A DNA stretch of 64,000 bases, from NCBI GenBank assembly GCA_913043205.1, contig CAJWLF010000009.1:29420-93419 (forward strand). Reading direction: 5' to 3'. This DNA is from an uncultured Chloroflexota bacterium. GTDB taxonomy: Bacteria; Chloroflexota; UBA11872; VXNJ01. This document shows positions 58,466 through 64,000 of this stretch, in pieces. The notes under the pieces are model-generated. The model was not told the origin of the DNA. It was given only the letters and a program-made list of their open reading frames with translations, and did not search any database. How positions within the stretch are numbered: position 1 is the stretch's first letter; every line of letters begins with the position of its first letter. A program made the translations under genes and the position numbers.

Positions 58466-59199
58466 TGTCAACAATTCGCAGTGGCAGGCGGTTTTTTGTC
58501 AATGAATTTGTCGCTATCGATGGCGTCGTTACGTTAGATGAAGAGTTGTCTCACAGGATTCGCCATGTAATGCGATTACGTGATGGAGATCTTGTTGAAT
58601 TGACTGACGGGCTTGGCGTTGCATTGTGTGGGAGAGTGGATCTGTCGACAAAGATGGTCACCTGTTCCGTAGAGACTATGACTACGTCCGCGCAAGAAGA
58701 TACTAAATTAATGGTCGCAGTTCCTCTCCTAAAGGCCGGGAATACTGAGTTAGTTATTCAGAAAATGGTTGAGCTGGGTGTGGCTTCTATCCACGTATTT
58801 CGCGCTTCGAGATCTGTCCCTAGGATTTCATCACGGACATTTAATAGACTGCAAAAGGTAACGATTGAAGCCATGGAGCAGAGCGGACGGGTCTTTTTAC
58901 CTAGATTGAAACTATGTGAGTCTCTGCAGAAGGTGCTTGTGGATCTTCCTTCGGTTACGATGTTTGGTGATTTTGATGGCCAGGATGTAGCAGAGGTTTT
59001 GGATGTTATGAGTTCCATAAATAGTATAGGGATCGTGGTAGGACCTGAAGGTGGTCTAACTGAATCTGAAATCAGTTTATTGCGGGACGTGGGGGCTCTC
59101 CCTGTGTCTTTGGGTAATTACACACTGAGATCTGAGACTGCTGTTATTGTGATGACTACTTTGAGTACAATTTATTGTGATCGAAAATCTTATCCGTAA
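58465..59199 (+). CDS. rsmE: 16S rRNA m3U1498 methyltransferase
   Basis: A SPOUT-class RNA methyltransferase of 244 residues. It has an N-terminal PUA-like domain (SHRIRHVMRLRDGDLVELTDG) and the knotted domain with KMVELGVASIHVFRASRS, AMEQSGRVFLP, IVVGPEGGLTESEI and LGNYTLRSETAVIVMTTL. ATG 58465 shares its A with the prmA stop; a longer frame from 58429 is inside prmA. Confidence 0.93.
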   Translation: MSTIRSGRRFFVNEFVAIDGVVTLDEELSHRIRHVMRLRDGDLVELTDGLGVALCGRVDLSTKMVTCSVETMTTSAQEDTKLMVAVPLLKAGNTELVIQKMVELGVASIHVFRASRSVPRISSRTFNRLQKVTIEAMEQSGRVFLPRLKLCESLQKVLVDLPSVTMFGDFDGQDVAEVLDVMSSINSIGIVVGPEGGLTESEISLLRDVGALPVSLGNYTLRSETAVIVMTTLSTIYCDRKSYP

Positions 59200-59211
59200 T
59201 GGTGACTGTGA

Positions 59212-60513
59212 ATGGGTAGGGCTACACCCACTGTATCAATAAAGACTTTGGGCTGCCGGTCCAATCAAGCTGATTCAGACCAACTGGCCGAGGCTTTTCT
59301 TAATGCAGGGTTTGACCATAGTAAATTCGATTCGCTTACCGATGTGGTTATTGTTAACACCTGTACTATTACGCATGTTGCAGATAGAAAATCTCGTCAA
59401 TCTATAAATAAAGTCTTGCGAAAACACCCTGATGCAATCGTCATTGTAGCTGGGTGTTACGCATCCGTCAGCGCCGATCTGCTTAGTGAATTGTATCCAA
59501 CAGCAGTCATAGCGAATGAGTTCACTCCCAGCAGAATCGTCAGTGAAGCTACTAGAAGGTTGCCGCCTGGATTGCGTAATGAATTATCCAACCGTGTGGA
59601 TGCAAAGATGTTATCTGGTGACGGAATGAGACGGGCACGCCCCTATGTAAAATTGCAAGATGGGTGCAGCAATGTATGCTCTTTTTGCATTGTGCCTAAG
59701 GCTCGAGGCAAATCTGTCAGTAGGTTGCAAAGCGAGGTGCTTTTGGAGGCGTCTCGACTATTTCAGGCTGGGTTTGAGGAATTGGTGTTATCAGGTATAA
59801 GTTTGGGTAGTTATCTGTGTCCTGAGACTGGTGTGCGGCTCGGTGGTCTGGTGCAAAATATTCTTGATTTGTCTTCGACTGGAAGGGTTCGGCTCAGCTC
59901 CATTGAACCAATGGATTTCGACCCTGCGTTATTTGACGTATTTAGCGATGGTCGTGTTTGTCCTCATTTCCACATACCGCTTCAGTCTGGGGACGATGGG
60001 GTATTGCGGCGTATGCGGAGACCTTATACGACCAGTGATTACCGTGGGATTATAGACAAATTGCGTGCAATAGATGAAAGCGTTGCCATTTCTACCGATG
60101 TGATGGTCGGCTATTGTGACGAGACTCAAGGTGAGTTTGAAGCTACCCGACAATTTATTCGTGAAGTCGAATTTGCTTATATTCATACCTTTCCTTATTC
60201 AAGGCGCTTAGGGACTTTGGCAGGTTTGCATCATGATTCCGTACCGTCCAGCGTGAAACGCAATAGGGTTTCTGCAGTGACAACGCTGAATAAAGAGCTG
60301 TCTGCAAAATATCGAATGCGATTTGTGGGTAGTCGACGTCAGGTCCTGTGGGAAAATAGCTCTGGTGACAAATGTTTTGGTGTTACAGACAATTTCATCC
60401 GGGTTGAAGGAGTTTTAGCAAACCATAAGCTTGGTAAACTTGACGATGTGAAATTGATGCTTGGGTCAGACCCTGAGGGGGCGATGCATGGGATTCGGGC
60501 GTTTTTGAGATAG
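59212..60513 (+). CDS. mtaB: tRNA threonylcarbamoyladenosine methylthiotransferase MtaB
   Basis: A radical-SAM enzyme adding a methylthio group to t6A37. The 433 residues show SIKTLGCRSNQADSDQL, VNTCTITHVADRKSRQ, VAGCYAS, the radical-SAM CSNVCSFCIVPKARG, HIPLQSGDDGVLRRMRR and ISTDVMVGYCDET, plus a C-terminal TRAM-like part. The TLGCRSNQAD start is typical of MtaB. It follows rsmE by 12 bp in a conserved order. Confidence 0.92.
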   Translation: MGRATPTVSIKTLGCRSNQADSDQLAEAFLNAGFDHSKFDSLTDVVIVNTCTITHVADRKSRQSINKVLRKHPDAIVIVAGCYASVSADLLSELYPTAVIANEFTPSRIVSEATRRLPPGLRNELSNRVDAKMLSGDGMRRARPYVKLQDGCSNVCSFCIVPKARGKSVSRLQSEVLLEASRLFQAGFEELVLSGISLGSYLCPETGVRLGGLVQNILDLSSTGRVRLSSIEPMDFDPALFDVFSDGRVCPHFHIPLQSGDDGVLRRMRRPYTTSDYRGIIDKLRAIDESVAISTDVMVGYCDETQGEFEATRQFIREVEFAYIHTFPYSRRLGTLAGLHHDSVPSSVKRNRVSAVTTLNKELSAKYRMRFVGSRRQVLWENSSGDKCFGVTDNFIRVEGVLANHKLGKLDDVKLMLGSDPEGAMHGIRAFLR

Positions 60514-60531
60514 AAGCTATGCAGGTGTTTA

Positions 60532-60873
60532 ATGGAATGTGTATTTTGTGAAATTGTGGCTGGACGTGTTGAGACGGACAAGGTATATGAATCGGACGAT
60601 GTTTTAGTCATACAGGACTTAAACCCAGTAGCGCCCGTGCATTTGCTGATATTCCCTCGTAGTCATGTGGCGAAATTGAGTGCTATGGATGAGGAGAATG
60701 CCGACCTATTGTCGCATGTGATGCTCATCGCAAAGAGGTCGGCGATAGAATTGGGGCTTGATAAGTCAGGGTATCGAGTGGTCATCAATGAGGGGGCTAT
60801 GGGTGGTCAGACTGTGCAGCACTTTCATGCTCACATTCTTGGAGGAAGGCAAATGCATTGGCCGCCTGGCTAG
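60532..60873 (+). CDS. HIT-family nucleotide-binding protein
   Basis: A 113-residue histidine-triad hydrolase (HinT type), acting on purine nucleotide phosphoramidates or similar. Features are CVFCEIVAGRVETDKVYE, LIFPRSHVAKLS, RVVINEGAMGGQTVQHFHAHILGGR with the triad HxHxH. It is the last gene of the grpE2-dnaJ2-prmA-rsmE-mtaB run. Confidence 0.93.
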   Translation: MECVFCEIVAGRVETDKVYESDDVLVIQDLNPVAPVHLLIFPRSHVAKLSAMDEENADLLSHVMLIAKRSAIELGLDKSGYRVVINEGAMGGQTVQHFHAHILGGRQMHWPPG

Positions 60874-60980
60874 TCATAACAATTGTTCGATGAATTCGTT
60901 GTGATGATTTTGTTGGTTGCGCTGTGAGGCGTAACGTTGTTATTATTTCGTTTCAGCTCGTCTGTGATTTGGTTTGAGGA

Positions 60981-61008
60981 TTGAGGCGGGCTGGCACAGG
61001 AATAAAAA
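60981..61008 (+). promoter_or_regulatory. Weak promoter candidate before the structured rpoB leader
   Basis: TTGAGG (60981-60986), 16-bp spacer, TAAAAA (61003-61008). Transcription would begin at the edge of the folded region. A second weak candidate, TTGATT (61223-61228), 17 bp, TATCAG (61246-61251), lies just before rpoB. Confidence 0.35.
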
Positions 61009-61009
61009 C

Positions 61010-61211
61010 GACAGAGAATTAGCTCTTTAGTCTGCTGGCCGAGGTCGGATTAGACGGGGGATCTCTGTCTTTCGGTGTCTCTAGACACCCGAGGCTGAAG
61101 CGAAGCTGACTCCAATCTACGGGGAAGAGGTCCGATACTGACCGTCTTCGTTCCATGCCCAATATCGGCCAGATGCTTCGGGATTCGCACAGTAAGTGCA
61201 GCCCGGAGAAG
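61010..61211 (+). ncRNA. Candidate structured leader RNA upstream of rpoB
   Basis: Several stable helices stack in order. P1: GACAGAGA (61010-61017) with TCTCTGTC (61062-61069), enclosing GTCT/AGAC. P2: GGTGTC-TCTA-GACACC (61074-61089), extendable with one bulge. P3: GAAGAGGTC (61124-61132) with GACCGTCTTC (61140-61149), one bulged G. P4: CTTCGGG (61176-61182) with CCCGGAG (61202-61208), containing GCAC/GTGC (61187-61190, 61196-61199). No known family (6S, RNase P, SRP, tmRNA, L10 leader) was recognised. The rest of 60874-61280 shows nothing else. Confidence 0.5.
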
Positions 61212-61280
61212 TTTGGCTTGTCTTGATTTTGTTGAAGAGGCTTTGTATCAGCTAGATTTATCCGAGGAGTTCCCTGCCGC

Positions 61281-64000
61281 ATGATGTCTAACGGCTCAAT
61301 TAATCAGCGCAAATTCGGCCATATCGACCAGATAATGGAGTTGCCAAATCTAATAGATGTGCAACGAAAGTCGTTCAAGTGGTTCTATGAGATTGGTATC
61401 AGGGAGTTGTTTGCCGAAATTACGCCTATTCAAGACTTTACCGGGAAGAATCTCGAGCTTCACTTTGAGGTTCCTGAAATACCATTTGACGAACCTAAGT
61501 ACAGTGAGGCAGAGTGCCGGGATCAAGATAGGACCTATCAGGCTCCGCTGCGGGTAGTGGCCCGTCTTAACAACAAGCAAACTGGCGAAATAAAAGAAAT
61601 GTCTGTGTTTCTGGGGGATTTTCCACTGATGACAGACCAAGGGACATTTATCTATAACGGTGCTGAGCGTGTTGTGGTTAGTCAGTTGGTTCGTTCTCCT
61701 GGGGCATATTTTACAGCGGATATAGACCCTGCTTCCGGACGGAAGCTTTTTGCTGCAAAATTGATTCCTAATCGAGGGGCTTGGCTGGAGTTTGATACCT
61801 CTGTAAAGAACATAATTAGCGTCAAGGTGGATCGAAAGCGAAAGATACCTGTTACTACCTTCCTGCGGGCGTTGGGCTATGGGACAGATGAAGAGTTGCT
61901 GGATATCTTTTCAGATGTGGATACTGATCCTGAACACAGGTATATCGAGACGACCATTGGCATTGAGGGTACGAGGCATGACCCAGCACACAATGAAGAG
62001 GATGGTCTGATTGAGGTGTATCACAGATTGCGGCCTGGAGATCCGGCCACAAAAGAGAATGCAAAATCTCTCTTGGGGCAGCTGTTCTTCAACTTTAGGC
62101 GATACGATCTGGGGCGTGTCGGACGGTACAAACTGAACAAGAGACTTAAGCTTCAGGATGTCACTGATGAACGAACGTTACGTCGTGAAGATTTACTGGA
62201 AGTCGTGCGTGAGATTGTGCGTCTGAACGCTTCACAGGGCCGTCCCGATGAAATCGACCACTTAGGGAATCGTAGGGTCAGGTCTGTCGGTGAGCTATTG
62301 CAGAATCAGTTTCGGACCGGGCTTCTCCGAATGGAAAGGGTCATAAAAGAACGGATGACCATTCAAGATACTGCCGATGCAACACCTGCGGTACTAATAA
62401 ACACTAGGCCGGTTATGGCGTCTGTCAAGGAGTTTTTTGGTGGTAGTCAGTTGTCCCAGTTCATGGATCAAACCAATCCATTGTCCGAATTAGCACACAA
62501 GAGGCGGTTGAGTGCGATGGGGCCGGGTGGTCTCAGCCGAGAACGCGCGGGCTTTGATGTGCGGGATGTTCACTTTAGTCACTATGGAAGGATCTGCCCC
62601 ATTGAGACTCCAGAGGGTCCTAATATAGGTCTTATAAGCTCGTTGGCTGCTTATGCCAGGTTGAACGAGTATGGGTTTATTCAGACCCCTTACCAGGTAG
62701 TCAATCATACGGTTTCTCTTAGTGACGAGGATGATTTGCTGGGGCGAACAGTGGCGCTGCCTGTACTGGATGGTCGCAAGCATGTAGTAAAGGTGGGGGA
62801 GGTGATTACAAAAGAAACCATAAGTAAACTCAAGAAATTGGGCGGCGAAGATTTAAAAGAGGTTGGGGTGATGCCATTTGTTACACAAGAGATAGTGTAC
62901 CTGACGGCTGATGAGGAGGATGAGCACGTCATAGCAGAAGGTAGTACGGAGGTGGACGAACTGGGGCAGGTAATACCTGAACGTGTTGCGGTAAGAACGG
63001 GCCCAGATTTTCACGAGACTGGCCGAGAGGACATAACGCTGAGAGATGTTTCACCTCAACAGATAGTCAGTATTCCGACAGCGATGATTCCCTTTTTGGA
63101 TCACGACGATGCTAATAGGGCTCTTATGGGTTCTAACATGCAACGGCAGGCGGTTCCATTATTGAAACCAGAAGCTCCTAGGGTTTCCACCGGAATTGAG
63201 ATGCGTGCAGCGTCCGATTCGGGGCACGTACTACGTTATACAGGGAACAAGGAAGGTGAAGTCATTCGGGCTATAGGCGATGAGATTGTCGTCAAGGATC
63301 GGGGTGGCGCCGAGCACGTATACAAGTTGCGTAAATTTGTGAGGTCAAATCAAGGTACATGTATTAACCAGCGTGCGGTTGTGACTGACGGTGACAAAGT
63401 GGCTCCTGGAGCACTTCTTGCGGATAGTTCTTCGACGGATGCCGGGCAACTTGCTTTGGGTCGGAACATTACTTGCGCCTTCATGTTTTGGGAAGGGTAC
63501 AATTATGAGGATGCGATTGTGATAAGTGATCGTCTGGTTCGGGATGATGCTTATACATCGATACACATAGAGAAATTTGAGGTAGAGGCGCGAGACACCA
63601 AGTTGGGTCCGGAGGAGATTACCCGCGACATTCCTAACGTGAACGAGGAAGCTCTGAGGAATTTGGATGAAAACGGCATAGTATTTGTTGGGGCTGAAGT
63701 AAATCCTGATGACATAATCGTTGGCAAAATAACTCCAAAGGGTGAAACTGAACTCACAGGGGAAGATCGCCTACTTAGGGCTATATTCGGACGTGATGCC
63801 AGGGAAGTAAAAGATACGTCACGGCATGTTCCAGCGGGAGATGCTGGAACAGTTATCGATGTTCGGCAATTCAGCCGGGAAGATGGAACCGACTTGCCTG
63901 CTGGGGTGAACCACGTGGTGAGGGTGAGTATTGCGTCTAAGAGGAAGATATCTGAGGGCGATAAGATGGCTGGAAGGCATGGTAATAAAGGGGTTATTTC
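61281..64000 (+). CDS. rpoB: RNA polymerase beta subunit (5' part, runs off the window)
   Basis: The beta subunit of RNA polymerase; about 906 codons are present with no stop. Recognisable segments are [19 protein letters not shown] near residue 115, the rif region [20 protein letters not shown] to [63 protein letters not shown] and, at the edge, [13 protein letters not shown]. Two ATGs (61281, 61284) are in frame; GGAG lies 11 nt before the first. The rif-pocket Asp, His and Ser are the sensitive-type residues. rplJ/rplL are not upstream. Confidence 0.96.
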   Translation, partial: MMSNGSINQRKFGHIDQIMELPNLIDVQRKSFKWFYEIGIRELFAEITPIQDFTGKNLELHFEVPEIPFDEPKYSEAECRDQDRTYQAPLRVVARLNNKQTGEIKEMSVFLGDFPLMTDQGTFIYNGAERVVVSQLVRSPGAYFTADIDPASGRKLFAAKLIPNRGAWLEFDTSVKNIISVKVDRKRKIPVTTFLRALGYGTDEELLDIFSDVDTDPEHRYIETTIGIEGTRHDPAHNEEDGLIEVYHRLRPGDPATKENAKSLLGQLFFNFRRYDLGRVGRYKLNKRLKLQDVTDERTLRREDLLEVVREIVRLNASQGRPDEIDHLGNRRVRSVGELLQNQFRTGLLRMERVIKERMTIQDTADATPAVLINTRPVMASVKEFFGGSQLSQFMDQTNPLSELAHKRRLSAMGPGGLSRERAGFDVRDVHFSHYGRICPIETPEGPNIGLISSLAAYARLNEYGFIQTPYQVVNHTVSLSDEDDLLGRTVALPVLDGRKHVVKVGEVITKETISKLKKLGGEDLKEVGVMPFVTQEIVYLTADEEDEHVIAEGSTEVDELGQVIPERVAVRTGPDFHETGREDITLRDVSPQQIVSIPTAMIPFLDHDDANRALMGSNMQRQAVPLLKPEAPRVSTGIEMRAASDSGHVLRYTGNKEGEVIRAIGDEIVVKDRGGAEHVYKLRKFVRSNQGTCINQRAVVTDGDKVAPGALLADSSSTDAGQLALGRNITCAFMFWEGYNYEDAIVISDRLVRDDAYTSIHIEKFEVEARDTKLGPEEITRDIPNVNEEALRNLDENGIVFVGAEVNPDDIIVGKITPKGETELTGEDRLLRAIFGRDAREVKDTSRHVPAGDAGTVIDVRQFSREDGTDLPAGVNHVVRVSIASKRKISEGDKMAGRHGNKGVI

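Noticed and set aside
61019..61282. 87-codon - strand frame upstream of rpoB
   Set aside because: It has no ribosome site or recognisable family, and the region is better explained by hairpins whose arms create open frames on both strands.

Overview
The window is a gene-dense bacterial chromosome segment, about 44-46% GC by eye, with short intergenic gaps and many TTG starts. The best fit is Chloroflexota, in the Dehalococcoidia / marine SAR202 direction. The evidence is an HspR-controlled lon-dnaK-grpE-dnaJ operon, RNase Y, a mycobacterial-type phosphatidylinositol-lipid gene trio, a rpoB rif region of Chloroflexota type and small zinc-ribbon proteins. This lineage call is inference from gene content. 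No rRNA, tRNA, CRISPR array, transposase or prophage gene was recognised.

Layout: 1-8170 holds the 5' end of dnaG, ppdK, an MFS transporter, two envelope glycosyltransferases, folC and folK. 8171-13722 is a first envelope-glycan cluster on the + strand: an O-antigen-ligase-like protein, three GT4 glycosyltransferases and a PlsY-like membrane protein. 13930-18128 is rny followed by an acyltransferase, a PimA-like mannosyltransferase and a CDP-alcohol phosphatidyltransferase, resembling the mycobacterial PI/PIM operon. 18160-20808 on the - strand holds a PHP phosphoesterase, moaE, moaD, a gamma-carbonic-anhydrase-like protein and a membrane zinc-ribbon protein. 20884-25679 is the shikimate operon aroF-aroA-aroE-aroK-aroB, preceded by a leader peptide with clustered Tyr/Phe codons and a rho-independent terminator, which looks like a transcription attenuator.

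26295-27617 is an orphan solute-binding lipoprotein. 27934-36795 is one heat-shock operon, lon-dnaK-grpE-dnaJ-hspR-clpC, with a HAIR-like inverted repeat over its promoter. 36861-43481 holds a small zinc-ribbon protein, a GC-rich and probably acquired katG, an M20 peptidase, a YkgJ-type cysteine-cluster protein and a SPOR-like/beta-propeller lipoprotein. 43468-44862 is miaB.

44972-55737 is a second glycan cluster: rfbD, an O-antigen polymerase/ligase-like protein, two GT4 and two GT2 enzymes, the initiating polyprenyl-phosphate sugar-phosphate transferase and an NHL-repeat lipoprotein. 55843-60873 is a second grpE-dnaJ pair running into prmA, rsmE, mtaB and a HIT protein. After a 407-bp gap with several stable hairpins, rpoB starts at 61281 and runs off the window.

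The strongest candidates for undescribed biology are the aro attenuator, the structured rpoB leader, the PI/PIM-like operon and a perfect 35-bp palindrome inside a glycosyltransferase gene.
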